Shown one piece after another: positions 1 to 5,795 of a stretch of 9,152 nucleotides of DNA (position 1 is the first letter of the stretch; each line of letters begins with the position of its first letter). The notes below the pieces were generated by a model that had not been told where the DNA came from, searched no databases, and saw only the letters and a list, made by a program, of their open reading frames with translations. The DNA comes from Pseudomonadota bacterium (GTDB lineage Bacteria; Pseudomonadota; Alphaproteobacteria; Caulobacterales; Caulobacteraceae). Where the stretch lies: positions 1 to 9,152 of the forward strand of contig JAEZIH010000129.1 of the NCBI GenBank assembly GCA_023416055.1. The letters run 5' to 3'. A program made the position numbers and the translations under genes.

Positions 1-465
1 CTCCTGCGTCTGCAGCAGCTGCTGCCCGAAAGCCGCATCGCCATCGTCTCGGCGCGCGCGGACGCGCACACCGTCTCCATGGCAAGGGCGTTCGGCGTCG
101 ACGGCTATCTGAGCAAGGCGGCGGACGTGGAGACCTTGGTGAACGCCGTCGGCGCCTTGCTGAGGGGCGAAACCCTGTTCCCCGCCGACGCCATCGCCGA
201 TCCAGTGACAGTCGACTTCCATCGCCGTCTCGCCGCCCTCTCGGCGGCCCAGCTCCGGGTGCTGCGCGAACTGGCCGAGGGCAAGCTGAACAAGCAGATC
301 GCCGCCGACATGGACCTGACCGAAGGCACGGTGAAACAGCACGTATCGGCCATCCTGAAGAAGCTCGGCGTCGCCAATCGCAGCCAGGCCGTCCTCGCGA
401 CGGCCCCTATTCTGGGCGGCCTCACCCGCCAGGGCGTAGACGCCCCTCCCGCCCGCGGCGGCTGA
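1..465 (+). CDS. Response regulator, receiver plus LuxR-type HTH domain (5' partial)
   Basis: This is the C-terminal part of a NarL/FixJ-type two-component response regulator, and its start lies left of the window. Reading frame 1 is open from the first base to the TGA at 463-465, giving 154 visible residues. Residues 1-55 look like the end of a receiver domain. A serine after a hydrophobic strand (S17, in IVSAR) fits the conserved Ser/Thr switch position, and K39 (GYLSKA) fits the invariant lysine. The phosphoacceptor aspartate would be upstream and cannot be seen. Residues about 75-140 form a LuxR/GerE helix-turn-helix with the recognisable NKQIAADMDLTEGTVKQHV and LGVANRSQAV signatures. An ATG at 79 is in frame but lies inside the receiver domain, so it is unlikely to be the true start. 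The gene would act as a DNA-binding regulator in the cytoplasm. Its target is unknown; control of the neighbouring carotenoid genes is only a positional guess. Confidence 0.88.
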   Translation, partial: LLRLQQLLPESRIAIVSARADAHTVSMARAFGVDGYLSKAADVETLVNAVGALLRGETLFPADAIADPVTVDFHRRLAALSAAQLRVLRELAEGKLNKQIAADMDLTEGTVKQHVSAILKKLGVANRSQAVLATAPILGGLTRQGVDAPPARGG

Positions 466-780
466 ACCGGGGTCTGCGCGTCCCGCACTCAGATTTGCAG
501 CCAGGAATCCGGGCAAACACCTTGTTGTCACGTGCGCATGCGAAGCGAGGCTCGATTGCCATCCCTGGCTGGGGCAGCGAACATGCGGTCCCGCCAGCCG
601 AAGTCACTTCTTGGGCGGTATGCCAACGTCCGCAGCTGGCGCCCAAGCGACACCAGCGGGCCCCTCGCTAAGTCCGCGACGTCGTCCGAACGGGAACGTA
701 TGCTATCACACGACTGCATCGCGTGAGACCCGATCCGCTGATCGTGCGTTATGTTCGGCGCTCGAGAACAGGAGACTTCC
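466..780. other. Intergenic region between the response regulator and the DUF2141 gene
   Basis: About 315 bases hold no convincing gene. The short open frames here on both strands have no recognisable domain and no good ribosome binding site. Two short palindromes abut each other, CACGTG at 529-534 and CGCATGCG at 535-542, and could be a regulator site. A GGAAC at 693-697 has no CGTT partner at 16-17 bases. A CGTT at 747-750 has only a poor -35 match upstream. No strong intrinsic terminator was seen after the regulator gene. The region probably carries the promoter of the DUF2141 gene, but it cannot be placed confidently. Confidence 0.5.
770..774 (+). promoter_or_regulatory. Ribosome binding site that decides the TTG start of the DUF2141 gene
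   Basis: AGGAG ends six bases before the TTG at 781, which is ideal Shine-Dalgarno spacing. The alternative ATG at 751 has no purine-rich stretch at a suitable distance. This argues for the shorter protein, in which the hydrophobic signal sequence lies at the extreme N-terminus. Confidence 0.7.
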
Positions 781-1182
781 TTGATTGTGCTGACGTCGGT
801 GCTTGCCGCGCTTCTGGCGGCTCCGGAGAGATCTGCAACCCTGAACCTGAACTTCGACTCCGGCGGGCGTTCCGGAGAGGTCATGGTCGCCATCTTCGAC
901 GATGAGGACGCGTGGAAGCGTCGGGAGGGCGCCGTTCGCACTCTCAAGGTTCAGCCGGGGCGAACGGTTCGGGTCGAGGGGTTGCGGGCCGGGCGCTACG
1001 GGATCATGGCGTTTCTCGACCGCAATGGGGACGGACGCTTGAACACCCTGCCGATCGGCCTGCCGACAGAGCCCTATGGGTTCTCCCGCAACGCGCGCGG
1101 CGCATTCGGCCCGCCGGGATGGCGCTCGGCCTCCTTCACCGTCGGCGACGGCCTGGCAACGCAGTCGATCCGGCTACGCTGA
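781..1182 (+). CDS. DUF2141 family protein, probably exported
   Basis: This encodes a 133-residue protein that I recognise as the DUF2141 family, a small beta-rich family of unknown function often seen in or near bacterial carotenoid clusters. Family hallmarks are VMVAIFDDEDAW in the first third, the FLDRNGDGRLNT segment, and EPYGFSRNARGAFGPPGW followed by SFTVGDG near the end. The N-terminus (IVLTSVLAALLAAPERSA) reads as a short hydrophobic signal peptide, although its basic n-region is weak. I chose TTG at 781 because AGGAG at 770-774 sits six bases upstream. The in-frame ATG at 751 has no ribosome binding site and would add ten residues before the signal sequence. If the signal peptide works, the protein acts in the periplasm or cell envelope. 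Its 3' end overlaps the convergent glycosyltransferase gene by 109 bases. Its role is unknown; a link to carotenoid placement in the membrane is speculation. Confidence 0.85.
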   Translation: MIVLTSVLAALLAAPERSATLNLNFDSGGRSGEVMVAIFDDEDAWKRREGAVRTLKVQPGRTVRVEGLRAGRYGIMAFLDRNGDGRLNTLPIGLPTEPYGFSRNARGAFGPPGWRSASFTVGDGLATQSIRLR

Positions 1183-2432
1183 GCTGCGCCTTCGAGCGCC
1201 CGGATCGCGCGACGCCTCTCCTGAACCGCGGCCTCGGACATCTTCCGTCCAAGCACCGCCGCGCCTTGGCGGAAGAGGGGCTCCTCAAGCAGGCGGCGCG
1301 CGCTGGCGCGGAGCAGCAGGCCGGGACTTCGGCGTGAGGCGGTGAGGCCCGCCCCGTGCTCCACCAGTCGTCGACCGTTGTCCGGATGGTCGCGCCCCAT
1401 CGGCAGGCACAGCACTGGAACGCCGGCCAGCAACGGGCGCATAAGCGTGCCGTGCCCGCCGTGGCAGACGACGAGGTCGCAGAACGGAACGATCCCGTCG
1501 TGAGGGGTCCATTCGACCGTCTTCACGTTCGCTCGCTGCGGAAGGTCCTGCGGGCGCGCCGCTGGGCCCGTTGTAACGATCAGATTGATCTCCAGCGGAG
1601 CCAGCGCCCGGATGCACCGGGCGTAGAGACGCGACTGGTTCTGGTAGGTGGTGCTGAACGACAGGAGGACGTTCCGGCGATGGGGATCGAGCAGGTCGCT
1701 GGGCGTCGGGACCTCGGCGCGATCGATCAGGGGACCGGCGTAGACGAAAGGCTCAGGCGGCCGAGCCTCGTAGTCGAACAGTGCGCTCGATGCGATCACG
1801 ATGGGCGTCGCGCGCGAGAGCTGAGCGGTCAGCCGGGCGACCGGCACAAGCCCCAGGCCGCGCCTCGCGACGTTGAGGGGTTCGAGGCCGGCGGCGTCGT
1901 ACCAGCGCCCGATCAAGGTCCGCGCGGACGCTTCCCGGCGCCTCTCGAAGGCGGTTCTTGCCGGAGGCCAGCCGGGACCGAAGGGCGGCAGGTCCAGCCG
2001 GTTGGGGAAACACCACAGGTTACCGCTGAGAATAGCGCAGGGCTGGCCCAGCGCCTCGCAGGCCGCAAGCGCCCCAAGGAGGAGTTCGTTGCTCACCACC
2101 AGATGGGGACGGAAGGCTCGCACCAGCTCGGTCGTGTCCGCGGCGTAGCGGTCGGCGGGGCCGGTCATGACCGCCCGAGCCACCGCGCGGATGGCGGCCG
2201 GCGGCCAGCTGTGGCGCCAGTCGTCCAGCGGATCGTCAGGCTGACCGCCCTTGAAGCGGTTGGGCGCGGTTCGCCACGCCTTGAACTCGAGGTCGGCCGC
2301 CTCCGCCTGACGGCGGTTGGCCTCGTCGGATACGAAGAGAACATCGTGACCCCGGTCCTTCAGCAGGCGGGCCATGAGAATGGCGGGCGGCACGTGTCCG
2401 CCGCCCTCGTAGTTGGTGAAGAGGAACCTCAC
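1074..2432 (-). CDS. crtX: GT-B glycosyltransferase, MGT/UGT family, probable carotenoid (zeaxanthin) glycosyltransferase
   Basis: A 452-residue GT1-type glycosyltransferase. The N-terminus FTNYEGGGHVPP carries the GGGH motif (about residues 10-13), whose histidine is the usual catalytic base. The donor-binding half shows CDLVVCHGGHGT (about 318-329), LAGVPVLCLPMG (about 335-346) and DHPDNGRRL (about 348-356), the nucleotide-sugar signature of the family. The start is GTG, forming a GTGA overlap with the fni stop, so the two are probably translationally coupled. An fni-crtX pair within a crt cluster is the arrangement known from Pantoea, which supports transfer of a sugar from UDP-glucose or a similar donor to the hydroxyl groups of zeaxanthin. 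The sequence is not especially close to Pantoea CrtX as I remember it, so the acceptor is inferred from context. The last 35 or so residues (from about 418) lie opposite the DUF2141 gene and look like a non-conserved tail. Confidence 0.8.
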   Translation of the reverse strand: MRFLFTNYEGGGHVPPAILMARLLKDRGHDVLFVSDEANRRQAEAADLEFKAWRTAPNRFKGGQPDDPLDDWRHSWPPAAIRAVARAVMTGPADRYAADTTELVRAFRPHLVVSNELLLGALAACEALGQPCAILSGNLWCFPNRLDLPPFGPGWPPARTAFERRREASARTLIGRWYDAAGLEPLNVARRGLGLVPVARLTAQLSRATPIVIASSALFDYEARPPEPFVYAGPLIDRAEVPTPSDLLDPHRRNVLLSFSTTYQNQSRLYARCIRALAPLEINLIVTTGPAARPQDLPQRANVKTVEWTPHDGIVPFCDLVVCHGGHGTLMRPLLAGVPVLCLPMGRDHPDNGRRLVEHGAGLTASRRSPGLLLRASARRLLEEPLFRQGAAVLGRKMSEAAVQERRRAIRALEGAAQRSRIDCVARPSPTVKEAERHPGGPNAPRALRENP

Positions 2433-3490
2433 GACCTTCGGCTCAGGTTCGCTCCACGCAGCTCCAACAGGTCGCGACTGCCGGTGCAGAAGCAGGCGAT
2501 GAGGAGCTGACGCTTCAGGATGTCGAAGTGGCGGAGCACGGCCTCGGGGGACTCAAGAGCCGCGCGGAGCACCGGCCCCGCCTGCCCGATGAGGTCGGCG
2601 CCCAGCCGGAGGGCCACGGCCGCGTCGACCCCGTGCCGGACGCCGCCCGAGGCGATCAGCGGCATGTCGGGCAGGGCGGCTCTCAACTTCTCTACTGCGG
2701 CGGGCGTCTCCAGCCCCCAGCCCTGGAAGGCGTCGGCGACTTTGCGGTCCACCGCCGAGGCGCTGCGCGCGCCCTCGATATCGGCCCAGGCCGTACCTCC
2801 GGACCCGGCGACGTCCAGCGCCGCCACCCCGACCCCGGCCAGTGCCCGGCCGACCTCGGCGGAGAGCCCGTAACCGACTTCCTTGACCACCACCGGCCGC
2901 TCCAGCTGGCGGATCAAGGTCTCCATCGCCCCGAGCACGCCTTTCCAGCGGCGGTCGCCACCCGCCTGAACGGCCTCCTGCAGGGGGTTCAGGTGGATGA
3001 TGAGGGCGTCGGCCTCGATCATATCGACCGCCCGCCGGGCTTCGTCGACCCCGTAGCCGGCCACCAGCTGGGCGGCTCCCAGGTTGCTCCAGATCGGCGC
3101 GGTGGGCGCCAGCCGCCGCAGCTCCCGTCCCAGCCCCGCTTCTCCCGCCCCCTCGATCGCCACTCTTTGCGAGCCGACGGCGAGCACCAGTCCCAAGGCC
3201 TCGGCCGCTTCCGCCAGATGGGCGTTGATCCTGGCGCCGCGAACCGGCCCGCCGGTCATTGAACTGATCACGAAGGGCAGGGGCAGTCGGCGCCCCCACC
3301 ACTCGACCGAAAGATCGATCTCGTCCAGGTCGAGCTCGGGCAGGGCGCAGTGTTCCAGCTGATAATCATCGAAGCCCGAGCGCCGCTTCTGCGCTTGCTG
3401 GCCGAGGGCGAGGTCCAGATGTTCGTCCTTGCGTCGCAGAATCTCCGCATCTGCGGGAACGCCAAGCGTCGCCGTGCGCTCATTTGACAT
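2429..3490 (-). CDS. fni: Type 2 isopentenyl diphosphate delta-isomerase (FMN-dependent)
   Basis: Interconverts IPP and DMAPP, supplying the allylic primer for CrtE. The 353-residue TIM-barrel protein shows the full type 2 signature: RRKDEHL at 19-25, SSMTGG at 76-81, GSQR at 106-109, SNLGA at 135-139, HLNPLQE at 166-172, KEVG at 203-206, GSGGTAW at 229-235 and SGGVRHG at 281-287. These include the FMN phosphate-binding glycine-rich loops and the substrate-binding histidine, asparagine and glutamine. I chose the ATG at 3490 because GGAGG lies about eight bases upstream on the minus strand. The frame stays open to 3532, but that would add 14 residues not typical of the family and overlap the crtE start. 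The gene is head to head with crtE and followed by the overlapping glycosyltransferase. It is unrelated in sequence to the metal-dependent type 1 enzyme Idi. Confidence 0.95.
   Translation of the reverse strand: MSNERTATLGVPADAEILRRKDEHLDLALGQQAQKRRSGFDDYQLEHCALPELDLDEIDLSVEWWGRRLPLPFVISSMTGGPVRGARINAHLAEAAEALGLVLAVGSQRVAIEGAGEAGLGRELRRLAPTAPIWSNLGAAQLVAGYGVDEARRAVDMIEADALIIHLNPLQEAVQAGGDRRWKGVLGAMETLIRQLERPVVVKEVGYGLSAEVGRALAGVGVAALDVAGSGGTAWADIEGARSASAVDRKVADAFQGWGLETPAAVEKLRAALPDMPLIASGGVRHGVDAAVALRLGADLIGQAGPVLRAALESPEAVLRHFDILKRQLLIACFCTGSRDLLELRGANLSRRS
3456..3480 (+). promoter_or_regulatory. Candidate EcfG/sigma-T-like promoter for crtE-crtZ
   Basis: GGAAC at 3456-3460, a 16-base spacer and CGCT at 3477-3480 match the alphaproteobacterial general-stress consensus GGAAC-N16/17-CGTT with one mismatch. 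Transcription would begin near 3487, about 44 bases before the crtE ATG, and the element lies inside the 5' coding part of the divergent fni gene. This is a visual match only, but the gap between the two genes is too short for an ordinary promoter, so an internal one is expected. Confidence 0.35.
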
Positions 3491-3530
3491 TCGGGGGCCT
3501 CCGGCTTTCGGCGTGAACGGGAGCGGGCGC
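3491..3530. promoter_or_regulatory. 40-base head-to-head gap between fni and crtE
   Basis: Only 40 bases separate the two divergent start codons, and most of that is taken by the two ribosome binding sites: GGAGG for fni on the minus strand and GGGAG (3519-3523) for crtE on the plus strand, seven bases before its ATG. Any promoter for either side must therefore extend into the opposing coding sequence. Confidence 0.7.
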
Positions 3531-4385
3531 ATGGGCCCTGTTGAGTCGCGGCTTCAGGTCTGCCGGGAGGCGCTTGAAGCGGCTTTGTCGGAGGCGCTTC
3601 CGGACACCGTCGACCTGACCGCATTGCGCGCGGCGCGCTCGGCGGTCCTCTCGCCCGGAAAGCGCATTCGGCCGCTGCTGGCCATTCTCGTCGCGGAGCA
3701 TCTGGGCGTTCCGCTGGAGCGGGTGCTGCCCGCCGCCGTCGCCCTGGAGATGATCCACGCCGCCTCGCTCGTCCTCGACGATCTTCCCTGCATGGATGAC
3801 GCCGAGCGCCGCCGCGGCGCGCCTACCCTGCACCGCATCTATGGCGAGGACATCGCCCTGCTGGCGGTGATCGCCCTGGTCAACGGCGCCTATGGCGTGC
3901 TCGCCGCCGCCTCCCCGGCAACGGACGGCCAGCGCGCCGGCTGGGCGCAGGCGCTCGCCCGCGCCGTCGGCCCGCTGGGCCTCATCGGTGGACAGGAGCG
4001 GGACCTGCGGGGAGGAGAGGGGGCGACGGTCGAGGACATCCGCCACCTCCACCGGCGCAAGACGGCGGTGCTGTTCGTCGCCGCCGCCGAGATGGGCGCC
4101 ATCGCCGCAGAAGCCGATGAGCCGACGCGCATGGCCGCAGCGCGCTTCGGCGAGGCGCTGGGGCTCGCCCTGCAAGCCTTCGACGACCTGGCCGATGCCG
4201 CGGACGCCGCGGAGATCGCGCGCGGCTCCAACCTGCTGCACCGGCTCGACCCGGCGGCAGCGGAGGCCGAGGCTCGCGCCCGTTTGACCGAGGCCAGCGA
4301 GGCGCTGGGCGCCGCGGATCGCCGGCTGTCCCAGGTGGCCCCCTATGTTGAACTCCTGCTGTCGCGCATGGTCGCCGCCGCGTAG
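3531..4385 (+). CDS. crtE: Geranylgeranyl diphosphate synthase (polyprenyl synthetase family)
   Basis: Condenses DMAPP with three IPP to give C20 GGPP, the substrate of CrtB. The 284-residue all-alpha protein has GKRIRP at 43-48 (IPP binding), the first aspartate-rich motif DDLPCMDD at 83-90 in its long DDxxxxD form, RRRG at 93-96, GGQERDL at 153-159, a KT pair at 177-178, and the second aspartate motif DDLAD at 218-222. The ATG at 3531 follows GGGAG by seven bases. The longer frame from 3429 would run antisense through the fni start and has no support. The segment after the second aspartate motif (223-240) lacks the lysines usually found there (GKDxGKD-like), and the protein is a little shorter than most CrtE proteins. 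FPP synthase is the main alternative, but the cluster context and similarity to the Paracoccus enzyme favour GGPP. crtZ follows after nine bases. Confidence 0.92.
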   Translation: MGPVESRLQVCREALEAALSEALPDTVDLTALRAARSAVLSPGKRIRPLLAILVAEHLGVPLERVLPAAVALEMIHAASLVLDDLPCMDDAERRRGAPTLHRIYGEDIALLAVIALVNGAYGVLAAASPATDGQRAGWAQALARAVGPLGLIGGQERDLRGGEGATVEDIRHLHRRKTAVLFVAAAEMGAIAAEADEPTRMAAARFGEALGLALQAFDDLADAADAAEIARGSNLLHRLDPAAAEAEARARLTEASEALGAADRRLSQVAPYVELLLSRMVAAA

Positions 4386-4394
4386 AGTGAGGCC

Positions 4395-4934
4395 GTGATC
4401 CTTCTGCGCGACATCGCCTGCTTCCTTATCGCCCTGCTGGGCATGGAGGCGGTCGCCTGGGCCAGCCACCGTTGGTTGATGCACGGGCCTCTGTGGTTCC
4501 TGCACCGCTCGCACCATGAGCCGCGGCGCGGGGCTTTTGAGTTCAACGACCTGTTTGCGGTGTTCTTCGCGCTTCCAGCCATCGCGATGTTCTGGATCGG
4601 CGCCCGGAACGGCTGGAGCTGGATGGTCTGGGCGGCCGCCGGCGTCACCGCCTACGGAGCGCTCTACGCCCTCGTTCACGATGGGCTGGTGCATCAGCGT
4701 TGGCGGTTCCGCATCGCGCCGCGACACGGCTATCTGCGGGGTCTCGTTCAGGCCCATCGCCTGCACCACGCCGTGCGCGAGCGCCGGGGCGCGGTTTCGT
4801 TCGGCTTCCTCGCCCCGCAGGACGTGCGCCGGCTGGCGCAGCAGCTCAAGCAAGGCAGGCTCCACCGCTCAGACCCGCGTCCACAGGTCCGGGCGGGCGG
4901 GGATCGGCCGCAAACCTTCGATCCGGCTCCATAG
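4395..4934 (+). CDS. crtZ: Beta-carotene 3-hydroxylase
   Basis: Membrane di-iron hydroxylase that adds 3-hydroxyl groups to the beta-rings, converting beta-carotene through cryptoxanthin to zeaxanthin. All the histidine clusters of the fatty-acid-hydroxylase-like family are present: HRWLMH at 25-30, HRSHH at 37-41, HDGLVH at 95-100 and HRLHH at 121-125. Hydrophobic segments lie at about 5-22, 53-70 and 76-93. The start is a GTG, supported by alignment of its first 30 residues with remembered CrtZ proteins of about 161 residues. A purine-rich GTGAGG lies just upstream with short spacing. The 179-residue length reflects a basic, proline-rich tail (from about 155) that overlaps the convergent crtB gene by 66 bases and is probably not conserved. 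The gene begins nine bases after crtE and is surely cotranscribed with it. Confidence 0.95.
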   Translation: MILLRDIACFLIALLGMEAVAWASHRWLMHGPLWFLHRSHHEPRRGAFEFNDLFAVFFALPAIAMFWIGARNGWSWMVWAAAGVTAYGALYALVHDGLVHQRWRFRIAPRHGYLRGLVQAHRLHHAVRERRGAVSFGFLAPQDVRRLAQQLKQGRLHRSDPRPQVRAGGDRPQTFDPAP

Positions 4935-5795
4935 GGCGATTCCGGTTCCTCGGGCCGCCAGCCACAGTTTGAGCGGACGCGGCACCACCATGCGGCTGTC
5001 GAGAGCTTCCGGGCCCCGGCGACCTATGCGGCGACCAATCTCGCGGTAGACGCCGCGAGCGGCTGCCGTGGCGAGCGCGGCGCGCAGAGGCAGGGCGCGA
5101 ACGCCGCGACGGGCGGAGTCATAGTAGAGTTCCGCCGTGGCCAGCAACTCCCGGGCGGCTGCATGAAGCGCCTCGCGCGGCGCGGCCAGCACCCCGTCGG
5201 GCGTAGGCTCGACGCCCTGGGCCCGCAGGGACTGGGCCGGCAGATAGACTCGCCCCGCCCGCGCATCCTCGATGATGTCGCGCACGATATTGGTCAGCTG
5301 GAAGGCCAGCCCCAAATCCTGGGCGCGGCGGAGGGCGGCGGGGTCTCTCGCGCCCATGATCTCGGCCATCATCACCCCGACGACGCCGGCGACGCCCCAG
5401 CAATACTCGAGCAGTTCGGACAGGGTTTCGTAGCGGCGCGCCTCGACATCCATGGAAAAGCCGTCGAGCAGGATCATCGGTCCCTCGGGCGAAAGCTGTC
5501 GGCGCCGGGCGACGGACTGCAGCGCCTCGAACGGCGGCGAGCTGACCGGTCGTCCCGCGAGGGCGTCGGCGGTCTGGCGGCGCAGCGCCTCGAGACGCGC
5601 TTGCCGGGTTGCCGGCGTGAGCGCCTCGAACCCGTGACCCAGGTCCTGACCGTCGATCTGGTCGTCGCAATAGCGGCACCAGGCATAGAGCGCCCAGACG
5701 TCCTCGCGCAGCGCCTGATCGAACAGCCGGGTGGCGGCCCGGAAGCTGGCCGAACCCTGCACCATCACCTGGCGATTGAGGGCGGCGTCTGTCAT
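4869..5795 (-). CDS. crtB: 15-cis-phytoene synthase
   Basis: Joins two GGPP head to head to make phytoene, the first committed carotenoid step. The 308-residue squalene/phytoene synthase family protein shows the first aspartate motif in YAWCRYCDDQID (about 37-48, DDQID at 44-48), the flap-region YETLSELLEYCWGVAGVVG (about 122-140), and the second motif QLTNIVRDIIEDARAGRVYLP (about 166-186, DIIED at 173-177). All magnesium-binding aspartates are intact. The ATG at 5795 overlaps the crtI stop as ATGA, with GAGG four bases upstream, so translation is probably coupled. The same frame stays open upstream as far as 6800, but that part lies within crtI and has no family similarity. It is the last gene of the crtYIB operon and meets crtZ tail to tail. 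Confidence 0.96.
   Translation of the reverse strand: MTDAALNRQVMVQGSASFRAATRLFDQALREDVWALYAWCRYCDDQIDGQDLGHGFEALTPATRQARLEALRRQTADALAGRPVSSPPFEALQSVARRRQLSPEGPMILLDGFSMDVEARRYETLSELLEYCWGVAGVVGVMMAEIMGARDPAALRRAQDLGLAFQLTNIVRDIIEDARAGRVYLPAQSLRAQGVEPTPDGVLAAPREALHAAARELLATAELYYDSARRGVRALPLRAALATAAARGVYREIGRRIGRRGPEALDSRMVVPRPLKLWLAARGTGIALWSRIEGLRPIPARPDLWTRV

Noticed and set aside
567..599. Inverted repeat GGCTGG / CCAGCC as a possible terminator for the response regulator.
   Set aside because: Six-base arms around a 21-base loop with no following T-run; too weak and too far from the stop codon.
1356..2510. A 384-codon plus-strand frame opposite the glycosyltransferase.
   Set aside because: Shadow frame with no family motif; the minus-strand glycosyltransferase is well supported.
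3480..4865. A 461-codon open frame antisense to crtE and crtZ.
   Set aside because: Low-complexity shadow composition with no recognisable motif, opposite two genes with clear catalytic signatures.
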